Source: Plasmodium brasilianum (taxonomy: Eukaryota > Apicomplexa > Aconoidasida > Haemosporida > Plasmodiidae). From it: a stretch of 64,000 nucleotides of DNA. Each line of letters opens with the position of its first letter. Position 1 is the first letter of the stretch. Below the pieces are notes generated by a model. That model was not told the origin of the DNA, ran no database searches, and worked only from the letters and a program-made list of their open reading frames with translations. This document shows, piece after piece, positions 39,781 to 50,360 of this stretch. The translations under genes and the position numbers were made by a program. Location of the stretch: contig NC_090125.1 of the NCBI RefSeq assembly GCF_023973825.1, positions 1,820,928 through 1,884,927 of the forward strand, given 5' to 3'.

Positions 39781-41263
39781 TAATTTATTTAACTTCAGAA
39801 CGTTGATCTGTCCTTTCTGCGCTTGTCTTCATAAATTGCATGCCATTGTTTAGTGCTTAGCCTTTTTTAGCCATTAAAGGGGGTTTTACGCGGGTCTATA
39901 TACATACATACATACTTACTTACTTATGTATATAAATAAGCGGAGTTTATTCTTGTGTAAATATGCGTACGTTTATTCTTGTGTAAATATGCGTACGTTT
40001 ATTCTTGTGTAAATATGCGTATGTTTATTCTTGTGTAAATATGCGTACGTTTATTCCTGCGTACAAACCTACTCTAATGTATTCGCGTAAAACCATTTTG
40101 AGATATGTACTTTTTTAAGTAAATAGGTAAAAAGTATTTAGTACCCCAAAATAAATTTGTATAACTAATGATTTTAGAAAAAAAATTTGAGTAATTCGTA
40201 CTTAATTTTTTGTTTTCATTTTTAATTTTTTTCGTGATGGCTTAATAAATATTTAAATATATCATTATTTGTTATCATATATATATACAAGCTACATTTT
40301 TAATTTTACTTGAACATTTTAACTTTTATTTTAATTTAAGATTAAAATTTTTTATCATCAAACTGATATATTCTCAGAAGGCTGAATATTCCAAAGTCTA
40401 ATGAACGCATTTATTTTACTTCACTTTTATGATGTATTACACATTCTTGTTAGAAACAGATGTACTATTAAGATTTAAGCACTCATACTATACACGTACA
40501 CATATATATATATATATATATGATATATACGTATTTACGTATAATAAAAATATATAAATTATTATGAACCACCCCTGAGGGTAGAGTTAACATTTACTGG
40601 TAAGAAAGGGGCACAAAGAACATTAAAAAAATAAGGAAAAAAAAAAGAAAAAAAAATACAAAAAAAAAGGAAAAAAAAAAAAAAAAAGACAAATATAGAC
40701 AAAAATAGACAAGCGGCAAAGAAAGCAGACAAATGTACAAACAAATATTTTAAATGATAAATAATTATGTCATTTTTACTAAATGAGAACAACGTAAAAT
40801 CGTTAATATATTCATGGCGATTATGGAAAAATATAAGAAAAGACTGTGTAGTTTTAAAATTGTAGCAAGCAATAAGTGTAAATATTAATATATATATGTA
40901 CAGATATATGCATCCACATATATCAACATGCACACTTATCTATATATACATGGGCGTAGGTGCAAGCCATGCATCAAAATTATGGTATAGCAAATTAACG
41001 CATAAGCGGCTTTAAGCTCACGCTCACATAAGCATTAGAAGCTAAGTGATAGTGTGCTTTTTCCATATTTTAAAATTTAACGTTTTTTATTTTATATATA
41101 TATTTTTTTTTTTCTTACTAAAACCGAACGAAAATTTCTGGTTTTCTACCCCTGTGCTCCTTTTCCTTTTCCGTTATTAGGTAATGAAAACACTTAAGAT
41201 TAGGACGAGTTAAAAATGGACGAGATTTATCATTCACATTCCATGGGGAGCGGAAGCAATTTT
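39781..41263. other. Convergent intergenic region, 1.5 kb, with minisatellite
   Basis: The region lies between the calpain-like gene (+) and a hypothetical minus-strand gene. It holds a 26-bp minisatellite (39945-40068), a (TA)n run near 40502-40522 and poly(A) stretches. No gene is seen; the frame on the minus strand at 40562-40933 is A-rich and has no features of a protein. Confidence 0.65.
39945..40068. repeat. 26-bp minisatellite
   Basis: Four nearly perfect copies and one partial copy of a 26-bp unit beginning GTTTATTCTTGTGTAAATAT. The units differ by single substitutions only. It lies about 165 bp after the stop codon of the calpain-like gene. Confidence 0.93.
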
Positions 41264-42022
41264 TTATTTCGGAAAAAAGGTATTTCCCCATAAATTTTTT
41301 TCTAGGTCTTTTTTTTTTTTTTTTTCGGAATTAAGTATATTTTCATCATTGTACATTCTACAATCATCTTCACTTAAGTTATGATCAGTTGTAATATGTA
41401 TTACTGTTTTATTTCTACCTTCCTTTTTTGATGTATATTTGTGTGAGTTTTCATAGCAAGAACTATAATCCTTATTCCTACTAACTCTATCATAATCGTC
41501 ACTTTCACCGCTGTCGTTATAATTATCATCGTCATAATCATCACAGTGATACTTCAGCTTAATTTTACTTTTCCCTTTATTATTTTTATTATGTACACAA
41601 TTCATATTGTCACTATCGCCAATATCAACTGGGCAGTTATAATATCTGTTACAACTATGCGTACAGGCATTTTTCCGAAATATTTTTTTATCACGACTAT
41701 TCCCATTACTTACTGTTATATGCTTATTTAAATGTTCTTTAGTTTCATAAAATGAGTTTGAAAACACGTTGGTTGCATCATTTTGAATTGTTCTATCATG
41801 TGGGTAGTATAGTTGCGTTTTGTTGTACATTTTATTAATATAATTTATATCATTATTTTTATGCGATTTTTCTAAATTTAACATATCACTTGCACCATAT
41901 AGCGTTCGATCATTATGCGAGTTATTAATTATTTTTTCATTTCCTGTATGGCATATGTAAGGATAGAAATTATGAAGGTCATCACGCGGGTAAAAATCTG
42001 ACTTGGTCTCTTGAAAGCTCAT
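41264..42022 (-). CDS. Hypothetical Asn/Asp-rich protein
   Basis: A single open frame of 252 residues starts at an ATG 24 bp downstream (on its strand) of a 57-nt poly(A) tract. It is rich in Asn, Asp, His, Tyr and Lys, with an acidic run (DDYDDDNYNDSGESDDYDRV), seven cysteines (two as HSCNRYYNCP), a lysine run and the C-terminus LWGNTFFPK. There is no signal peptide or membrane segment, and I recognise no domain. Codon use is like that of flanking genes, and the length of the frame in such AT-rich DNA argues that it is real. Extra exons cannot be excluded. Confidence 0.55.
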   Translation of the reverse strand: MSFQETKSDFYPRDDLHNFYPYICHTGNEKIINNSHNDRTLYGASDMLNLEKSHKNNDINYINKMYNKTQLYYPHDRTIQNDATNVFSNSFYETKEHLNKHITVSNGNSRDKKIFRKNACTHSCNRYYNCPVDIGDSDNMNCVHNKNNKGKSKIKLKYHCDDYDDDNYNDSGESDDYDRVSRNKDYSSCYENSHKYTSKKEGRNKTVIHITTDHNLSEDDCRMYNDENILNSEKKKKKDLEKNLWGNTFFPK

Positions 42023-42042
42023 CCTTTAAGCAGTTTTGCATG

Positions 42043-42106
<64 letters not shown>

Positions 42107-42179
42107 GTTTTGTTTTTTTTTAAACTATTTGTTTATAAATTTTTCATGTAAGGATATATCTGCCCATGTACACGTATAC

Positions 42180-42210
<31 letters not shown>

Positions 42211-43000
42211 CATATATGTGCACACGCATGTGCATTACCCCTTTTTTTCTACTAAAATAAACCCTTAAGCGAAATGCACACGTTCCTGATCCAGAATTTT
42301 TATTGTCTTTCAAAAAAAAACTTCTTTACTATTTTCATGTGATCAACATTTAATGTTTATTTGTGCTCACAATTTTGCATGCTACTTTGCGTGTTTTTTT
42401 TTTTTTTTTTTAGTGTAGGTACACCTTATTCTTTTGCCTTTTTTCTTTTTTGAACGGAACAGCTCTTTAATGCGCACTTTAGGGGCTTCTGTTCTCGGAA
42501 TTTATGGTACTTCTTAAAGAATGTATACGTTTATTGATGCGTTTTCTAATATTTCTTTTCCAAATGAATATAAAATATTTTAACGTATTATTTATTATAT
42601 TATTACCCAGGATAATATATAATTCTTTTTTATTTGTGCAGCATTTCTCTTGATAATATGTAACGTTAAACAAACTTTGCTTTTGCAGGTGTTCTCAATT
42701 CTGCCATTCGTTTTGTAAATAATTAAAATAGTGCTAAATTGTAAAAAGGACGAACTTGTTTACTTGCCTGTTGTTTTGTTGTCTAACTGTTTCACTGATA
42801 TGATATCCTACTATTTTGCCACCTTACTGTTTGAGCGCTTTTATTTTAAAAATTTAAGCTTTTTTTTTTCTTACTCGTGAAAATGTATTTAATAAGTATA
42901 AAATATGTGTGACTTCATATCTTTGATCTTCACTTATTTAACGAACAAATTATTTGATTAATCGCATTAACGACAGAACTCTCTAACACAATTCCGCTAC

Positions 43001-43031
<31 letters not shown>

Positions 43032-43165
43032 GTGAACTTTCTTTTTTTCAAAAATTTGCTTCTAACTTCTTTTTATCATTTCATTTTACGCTACGTTGCG
43101 TTACGCGCAATTTCGCTCGTCCTATACTGTATACGTGTCAACATACATACGCTCTTTAGAGGACA
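42023..43165. other. Intergenic region, 1.1 kb, with 57-nt poly(T)
   Basis: The gap between two minus-strand genes is dominated by an uninterrupted poly(T) tract at 42047-42103 and a (TA)n run at about 42180-42205. A short 64-codon minus-strand frame at 42479-42673 has no support. Confidence 0.65.
42047..42103. repeat. 57-nt homopolymer T tract
   Basis: An uninterrupted run of T (poly(A) on the coding strand) ends 25 bp before the start codon of the gene at 42022. It is the longest homopolymer in the window. Confidence 0.9.
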
Positions 43166-46100
43166 CTACAACATTTTGTTATTATATATTCTCTTTTTTT
43201 TATTTAAGACCTTAGGTGTATTATTTGAGTTGCAAAAATAATTAATAAAATTTTTATTTGGTATTCTACATATAATTTCGCATTGGGGGTAAAGCTTAGA
43301 AGTAGATGATGTATTATTTAATAAACTATTACAACTTTTAGTATGAGTTATTCTATTGGAATATTTAGATTTGCTCATACGTTTTTTATCATTTTGGCTT
43401 ATATTTTTAATTTTGTTATTTCTCATTAGTACATGTGAATTTGCGCAATAATAGGTATGTAATTTTTTAGAACTTTCTTCTTTATTTTGTAAGTATAAAT
43501 TAATATATTTTTCTTTTTTTAGTGGTAACATGGGTACTTCAAATAATTTAGGTTTTTGCTTAACGTCATATGGGGAACATCCACGTGATGATAACATATT
43601 TTTAGGATTAGTAAACTTCTTTTTAGCTAATTTTTCATTGATATTCAATTTAAATTTGAAATGAGTATCACTCTTTGATTTTAAGATATCTGCACCGTTA
43701 GGTATTTTTTTTTTGAATAACTGTTTTATGAAACGTAAGCTTCTAGAACGTGTAGGGGTAGTGCCAGTCACGGCGGTAGTAGCACAGACAGTGGTAGTAG
43801 CAGCGATAGCAGTAGAGTCTGCTTTCACAGAGCAGCAAAAAGTGTTGTTGTTATAATATTTTTGATCGCATTCCTCCATGTCAACTTTGTATTTACTCAA
43901 AATATTTTTATTCTCGATGAACTCATTTTTTCTATTGTTTTTCATTAAATTATTTACAGTACTAAGTGAAGATGCGGTTCTATCATTTAATTCCTTAAAT
44001 TTTAAGGGTTCCTTCCAATTCACAACTGTTAGTAACAGGTTCTTTTTCAATGGAATGCAATTAAAATCTACTTTCTCTGGAATATCAGAGATCCGTGATA
44101 CATTCCCTAATATTTTGTCGTTATATCCAGCTTTAAGATTATTTTTATTCCTATCATTGACGACTTCCTCTGCTTCGTTTTCTGTTTTCAGCATATATTC
44201 TGTATATTCATCCTTTTGATTAGAAAATAAATTAGATATGCAAATCGTATTTTTATCTTTTTTTTCTTTATTGTGTCTTATATAATTTTTTCTTTTAACA
44301 ATTTCACACGCGTTCATTTTAACCTCCTCCTTTTCAAAAAGTGTATTAATAGGATTGGTACCACATTTAGATAATTTTGTATCCGTCCACTTGTCCTCAG
44401 TTGTTCGTCTTCTATTTTTTAAGTTCATTGAGTTATATTTAAATATTTCATATTCATTTTTACATGATGATATATTACTGCTTAAAGAAACTGTTTGATC
44501 GTTACTTATTAATGTTTCTTGAAATTTGTTGGAGTCTTTAAACAGTTTATCTATTTTTCCAATGTATCTATTTTTATCAGAGTAATGTACCTCACTCTCA
44601 TGTATATATTCCTCCCCTTCATTACTATGTACAGTGTCTATTTTTCTTTTAAAAGAATAATTCGAATTAGGTACACTGTCGTTTATTTCCCACAATTTTT
44701 TACTACCTTGTTCTATATCATTCAATTTTGTTTCTTTTGAACTGCCTACTTCAACAGAGCTTTCATTTACGTCACAAGCTCCTTCTACATACTCATTCTC
44801 CTTATCACAATTATATTTTATTTTTATTTTGTTTACATTTTTTTTATCCATTAAATTTTTCCGAATTAGAGAATTTTCGTCAGAATAGGATTTCCCTGGT
44901 GAATTTATTCCTTGCAAAATTTCATTTTTCACCTTTTCTTTTATATCTTCTTTTGTTATAATTGGTAATTTCGTAGAAAATTCTTCATTTTTTTTTTTTT
45001 TTTTGAACAAACTTTTTTTTTAACATATTTACTAATTATATTATCCTTTTCACAAATATTTAATTTGTGGTTTTCTAAAAAAGATGAAATTTTTAGAATT
45101 AGCTCTAACTCCCTATTATTATTTAGTTTTTCCTTTTTCTCCTTTTCCGATAGAGAATTTTTCAGACCCTTTATCTCTTGCATATTTTCAATTAACATTT
45201 CAGGATGTCTATTGTACCTGCTCTTCTTCATCTTCTTATATTCAATAACGTTTCTACTTTCATTAATATTTTCTTTTGTATAAATCATCTCATGCATCCA
45301 TATATTTTTGTCTTTCTTTTTAATCTTTTTTTGAGCTTCCGGCTTTTGTAACCATTCTCTATTTGTTAGCTTATTTACATTTCTTTTTTTTTTTTTTTTT
45401 AATTCTTCTATTTTATTATTTTTGTTGAAGCAAAGTGGTAGCATTGTTGTGTCATCATTTCTGGGGCTTTTTACTTCCTGTTCCTTTTTGACTTCTCTGC
45501 TAACATTTCCTTTGTTAATACTACCTTGGTCAATACTACCCTCACTCGTGTTTACGTTATTTTTATCTCCGTATGTGCTTTCTCTATTTTCTTTAGAACT
45601 GTCGTAAAGTATTCCACTATCACTGCAAACGCTACAACAGCAACTACTACTGCTGTTACTATAACTACATCTGATATTATTGTAGCTATTTCCTCTGTAA
45701 CCATTACCAGTGTAATTACCATCGTTGTATTTATAACTAGTAGCATCATTCTTTCCAGAGATACTAACGTGTGTATTCGTATTGTAGTCGTTACTAATAT
45801 GGTGATTCATATTGTTGTTACCACGGATGATGTTGTAGGTATTTCCACCTATATTATCAACATCTTTACTGTTGTTGGTAAGGCCATCCTTTTCCTCTTC
45901 ACGGACAGCATCAACAGCATGATCAGAATGAGTAGAAGCATTATCTGCACCCTCGCCATTATCGTTGGTGTCACTATTACACGTAGCGTTAATATTTATA
46001 CGTGTATAATCATTACCATAGTTATTAATACTAGTATTATTATTATTATTACTACTATCAACATCAATATCAACATCAATATCAGCATCAATAGCAGTAT

Positions 46101-46536
46101 CAATATCAGCATCAATATCAGCATCAATATCAGCATCAATATCAGCATCAATATCAGTATCAATATTATTGTTATCTCCCCCTTTACAACGAGAGTATGT
46201 GCTGTGCATATGAGAGTCACTTTCTCTACCATTATTGTATTCTGTTAATATGTGAATACTATCATTCGTATTCCCATTATTGTTTCTATTTTGAGTAGGT
46301 GTAAAAATTTTTGTTTCATCATTTAATCGGGTAGAGTGATGACATGAATTTTTTTTTTCGATTTTCATTTTTGAAGTCTCATTAATATAACCATTAATAA
46401 ACAAATTTCCATTGTCTGATTTGTGCAATTCATTTGTTATTTCTTTTTCTAAAAGGAAATTATCTTCTTGTTTAACCACATGTAATTCTTGCCTTTCCCC
46501 CTCCCCTGGATTTTTCTGAGTAATTTGACATTCCAT
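43166..46536 (-). CDS. Low-complexity protein, frame broken at a poly(A) tract; may belong to the gene upstream
   Basis: Two minus-strand frames, 46536-44956 and 45010-43166, overlap only across a 17-nt poly(A) tract at 44988-45004. Reading ISKYVKKKVCS-lysines and then NEEFSTKLPIITKED gives a continuous product of about 1,135 residues, so a one-base length change in the homopolymer is the simplest explanation. The first part contains an (ID-AD/VD) repeat and Asn/Ser/Gly-rich sequence. The second part is basic, with a Cys-containing C-terminal block (LYPQCEIICRIPNKNFINYF). No domain is recognised. Only 14 bp separate the ATG at 46536 from the stop of the next upstream frame, and the frame of this block is open 11 codons before that ATG. 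A single gene with 46551-50360 is therefore likely. Confidence 0.6.
46060..46165 (-). repeat. 12-bp coding repeat (DIDA)
   Basis: Tandem ATCAATATCAGC-type units encode alternating Asp-Ile-Asp-Ala/Val residues within the low-complexity protein. Confidence 0.85.
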
Positions 46537-46550
46537 AGGGGAGGGATTAA

Positions 46551-49500
46551 CTAGTTTAAATGACCCGTCAATGGAGCTTCATTCTGTATTAATTGATTTT
46601 GGACGCTTATAACTTGAGGTATAGCCGAGAAAATTGTGCCGTTTGTTTTATTTTCAAAACTTTGGGAATTTTCTGTTGGACTTATAAATGAAAAACAATT
46701 ACTTGTATTATCTACAACATTATGGCCATTTTTTTCACTTGCGTTATTTTTAGCATGATATTTTATATCATTGTAACTGTAATTGTTTTCTTGTATAATG
46801 TTAGAATTATTTGATTTAACATCATTTTTTTCATGTAAAATTTCCAGTAATTGCTTATTTTGTAAATTTATTAATTTTTCATTTGATGCCTTAATTATCT
46901 GAGATGTATTTAATTCCTTAGTACATTTGCTGTTTACCGAATAATGGGGAATATTGATCTCGTGAATGTTCATGTTATTGTTATTGTTACTGTTATTACT
47001 GTTACTGTTACTGTTATTATTGTTACTGTTACTATTGGTGCCATCGTTGTTGTCGTTGCTATTATCACTATTATTGTGAATAATGAGCGAATCAAAATTC
47101 GAGGGACCTTTAAAAATTTCCGCTAAATTATTGTTTATATTAGTATAATAAACATTTTTATTGCCGTTATTCGAATATACATTTGGGTAACTCATCCTAT
47201 TGGGTTTTTTGCCATTTACAATTGGTGGTTGTATGTTTACATATGCTTTAAGCCATGATGAAATTTCATCTTCCGCTTTTAAAAAAGTTATCCCTGTGTC
47301 AAGGGCTTTAATTCTTTCTATACAGTTATTCTGTTTAATATTTTTTGTATTCATACCATCAATATTATCACCGCATTTGGTAAACAATTTTGAAACGCTC
47401 CTTTCACTATATTGCTCCCTATTTAAATCATTTAAATTGTTTTCTGTTTTATTATATGGTGCATAACTATTTATATCAAATGATTTAATAAAACGATTAT
47501 CTGTTTTAGATTCTTCCTTGTTTTGATTAATACATGAACTATTATCGTTGTTGTAATTTTTATAATCTACTAATGGATTTGGTAATACTACAATGTTGCA
47601 TGTTTTATCAACATTTCTCATTTCATTATTTGAATATACTTCATTCAGTGTTATTGGGTCTATAACAATAGGTTTTTCTATAAAAGGAATTTGCTGTGTT
47701 TGTGCTATTTGATTTTGCACGTGAAGATTTTGAGCATGTATTTGAGGAACTTTTTCTTGCATTACAGAAAAATCAGCTTGTCTTTGGGATGTAGGTATTT
47801 GGGTCTGGACAGATGGCATGTGCGTATGCGTCATAGGTACTTGGGATTGGGAAGTTCCTATATGTGTTTGAGTCATAGGTACTTGCGTTTGTGCAATTGG
47901 TATGTAGGTGAGTGTCATCGGTACGGGTGTTTGCACACTTGGTACGCGCGTCAGTGTCGTTGGCACTTGCGTTTGCGCGATTGGTGCTTCTGTTCGTGTG
48001 TAAGGTGTTTGTATTTGAATTTGCGCTTGAGATAATTCTATAGGCATATGAAACATCTGGGATTGTGTTCCAGGCTGACGATTTTGCACTGCCGAGATTC
48101 CATATTCTTGAACTAAATTAGTTTGAATATTAGGCAAAAGTGCATTTGTTTGGTATGTCTCTGTATTATATTCAGGTTTGCATAATTTATCCTTAGTTAA
48201 TTCTGAACTATTTTCAGCTATTCTGTCATGTGATAGATCTATTTTTCCATTCGGTGATATATTTCCATATATATTATTTATGGTAGTTGGTATTTTATGT
48301 GTATATGCTGGAGTAGAATATGAATATACTGGTATGTTAGGTATATATGCTCCCTTTCCTTGGTTTATTTGCATTTGCATTATTGGAACGTCATTATGCA
48401 CTATATTAGATAATTCATTTCTCATGTGAAATATTTCATTAGGTGGTTTTTTTATTGTGCACATATTAATTTGCCCTATTTTCGAAGATTCTTGAATATT
48501 TGGTTTAGATATACTAATATTATGACTTTGTTTCCCGTGAAGATGCTGATTTTTTAGAACGCTAAGGTGTGTAAGATCGTGATGACCAGATAAAAATGGA
48601 GTGGTGTGTGACCCTGACGTATATAGGTCTATCTTATTATACAATTTGTTATTCCTAATATTGTCATTCTGAATATTTTTATGTTCCGGATAATTAGTGT
48701 ATCTTGAACTTTTTATCTTAAATTTTTTTTTACTTTTATTGTATATAATATCCCTTGATAGATTCGCTTCATGATCTAAATTATTTTTTAAATAATTACA
48801 ATTTTTACATGGTTTTTTCTGTTTTAGTTTACTGCTATTCTTTTTTTTACTAATTTCGCCTAAACAGCTTTTGTGTTTACTTTCATCTGTGATTGGATCC
48901 ATTTTACATTTTACTGACATATTGTACTTTTTTGAATTTTCTACTGATGCATTTTCAGAAGATTCATAATGGTTTTCCTTATGTACTGCTGATAATTCTT
49001 TGTTCTTATTTTTTTTAGGCTTCAAATTATGTTCTTTCTCACTTTTATAATTTGATAAATTTTTATCAAGTATTTTCTTATCTTTATAGTGGACATCATA
49101 TTTAGCCTTTTCCTGTGTACCTGTAATATCGTAAAATTTAGTCTTAACTCGTTTAGAGTTGTCAGCAGCATCATTACCTTTAGTATGTCTATTCCTATGT
49201 AATAAATAGGTTGAAGATTTGGAAACACCACTATTACAGCACTCATTCGGGTAGCATTCATTTTTTGATTCTGTATCTGAAGTTATGAATTCCATTAAAG
49301 TCGAGTTTGATAAATTACTATCTACAGAACGATTAGAATGTATACTTGTAATACAATTTTCATTTTTAGGATCTACAAAATTCAATTCACCATTTCGGTC
49401 CTTGCTGTTTTTTTCTATATCTTGAATACTGGAAAAACCACTTTTTTCTTCCATAATATTATCGTTTCTTTTGAGTGTAAAATTTAAATCTATTCCCTTA

Positions 49501-50360
49501 TCTCTGAACTCATTCTTTGTTTCTATTTTTAATTTTCTGTTGTTTGAATTGTTGCAAAAATCGGAGTAATTATATATATTTTCTGAAGTATTTTTATATT
49601 TATCTATATCATAACTATCTTTCATAGTGGTTTCTATATTATTATTGTACTCATGGGAATGTTCGTTTATATTATCTTTATCTCTTAAAGAGCCTGAAAA
49701 ATCGTCTTCTTTATAATTTCCGAAAGTAGGAACCTTTTTAATCGTTAAGCTTTTGTCTTGTTTGTAATTTTTTCTCGAAGATTTATTAGTACATTTTTCC
49801 CCAATATTTATTTTATTTTTTGAGCTGTTTCGTGCTATTTTTGTATTTTGGGGTTTTGAATAAATAGGATGTTTTGACTTTACAATTGAACAAATAGTTG
49901 GAAGTTCATAATGTTTTTTGTATTCACATCCCCAAGATAAAGGGTTCGATTTATGAAGTGTTCCATATGACATTGAAGCCACTCTATAATCTGCATTTAT
50001 GTTTTGAGTTGTATATTTTGGAGTAATACTAGATCCTGGTAAATGTAATAGAGTCCCATTTTCTTCAAATTTTTGATTTCTATAGTCTAATGGATTTAGG
50101 CTCAGGGAATTAAATTCTTCACTTTCCGTTTTTTTAGAAACATTTTTCTTTTTCTTCTTTTTTTTTTTTTTGTTATTTTCATTTTTTATGTAATTTTTAT
50201 AATAAGCTTTATTAGCTTCAGAGTATACCTCAATCACATTTTTTATTTCTTTTTCAGACAATGGGTTTGTTTCATTGGCATTTTTTACAACGGTTCCCCT
50301 ATTTTTAGGTATTCTTCTAAGAGGAGTTGATGACTTTGTTTTTTCCCTTTGTATTTTCAT
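46551..50360 (-). CDS. Large hypothetical low-complexity protein (N-terminal part of a probable ~2,400-residue protein)
   Basis: A 1,269-residue frame from an ATG at 50360. The N-terminus is basic (RRIPKNRGTVVKN) and followed by a short helical segment (SEKEIKNVIEVYSEANKAYY). The rest is rich in Asn, Ser, Lys and Thr. A CxxC pair (KKPCKNCNYLKNN) stands near residue 510. Residues about 790-860 are five copies of a 14-residue repeat centred on QTQVPMT. There is no signal peptide or transmembrane helix, and I do not recognise the protein. It ends APLTGHLN followed by TAG, immediately before the next frame on the same strand begins. A bona fide intergenic region of 14 bp would be exceptional here, so an indel or missed intron at 46536-46560 is suspected. 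Confidence 0.6.
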   Translation of the reverse strand: MKIQREKTKSSTPLRRIPKNRGTVVKNANETNPLSEKEIKNVIEVYSEANKAYYKNYIKNENNKKKKKKKKKNVSKKTESEEFNSLSLNPLDYRNQKFEENGTLLHLPGSSITPKYTTQNINADYRVASMSYGTLHKSNPLSWGCEYKKHYELPTICSIVKSKHPIYSKPQNTKIARNSSKNKINIGEKCTNKSSRKNYKQDKSLTIKKVPTFGNYKEDDFSGSLRDKDNINEHSHEYNNNIETTMKDSYDIDKYKNTSENIYNYSDFCNNSNNRKLKIETKNEFRDKGIDLNFTLKRNDNIMEEKSGFSSIQDIEKNSKDRNGELNFVDPKNENCITSIHSNRSVDSNLSNSTLMEFITSDTESKNECYPNECCNSGVSKSSTYLLHRNRHTKGNDAADNSKRVKTKFYDITGTQEKAKYDVHYKDKKILDKNLSNYKSEKEHNLKPKKNKNKELSAVHKENHYESSENASVENSKKYNMSVKCKMDPITDESKHKSCLGEISKKKNSSKLKQKKPCKNCNYLKNNLDHEANLSRDIIYNKSKKKFKIKSSRYTNYPEHKNIQNDNIRNNKLYNKIDLYTSGSHTTPFLSGHHDLTHLSVLKNQHLHGKQSHNISISKPNIQESSKIGQINMCTIKKPPNEIFHMRNELSNIVHNDVPIMQMQINQGKGAYIPNIPVYSYSTPAYTHKIPTTINNIYGNISPNGKIDLSHDRIAENSSELTKDKLCKPEYNTETYQTNALLPNIQTNLVQEYGISAVQNRQPGTQSQMFHMPIELSQAQIQIQTPYTRTEAPIAQTQVPTTLTRVPSVQTPVPMTLTYIPIAQTQVPMTQTHIGTSQSQVPMTHTHMPSVQTQIPTSQRQADFSVMQEKVPQIHAQNLHVQNQIAQTQQIPFIEKPIVIDPITLNEVYSNNEMRNVDKTCNIVVLPNPLVDYKNYNNDNSSCINQNKEESKTDNRFIKSFDINSYAPYNKTENNLNDLNREQYSERSVSKLFTKCGDNIDGMNTKNIKQNNCIERIKALDTGITFLKAEDEISSWLKAYVNIQPPIVNGKKPNRMSYPNVYSNNGNKNVYYTNINNNLAEIFKGPSNFDSLIIHNNSDNSNDNNDGTNSNSNNNNSNSNSNNSNNNNNMNIHEINIPHYSVNSKCTKELNTSQIIKASNEKLINLQNKQLLEILHEKNDVKSNNSNIIQENNYSYNDIKYHAKNNASEKNGHNVVDNTSNCFSFISPTENSQSFENKTNGTIFSAIPQVISVQNQLIQNEAPLTGHLN
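47780..47995 (-). repeat. 42-bp coding minisatellite (14-residue repeat)
   Basis: Five imperfect 42-bp units encode 14-residue repeats with consensus (A/V)QTQVPMTxTxxPS. The array is clearly richer in G+C than flanking DNA and is one of the few GC-richer coding patches in this gene. Confidence 0.85.

Noticed and set aside
42479..42673. 64-codon minus-strand frame
   Set aside because: Short, no domain, no splice partner, and composition as expected by chance.
45526..46248. 240-codon plus-strand frame rich in Ile, Thr and Val
   Set aside because: Antisense of the Asn/Asp/Ser-rich minus-strand coding block; the composition is what that block predicts.
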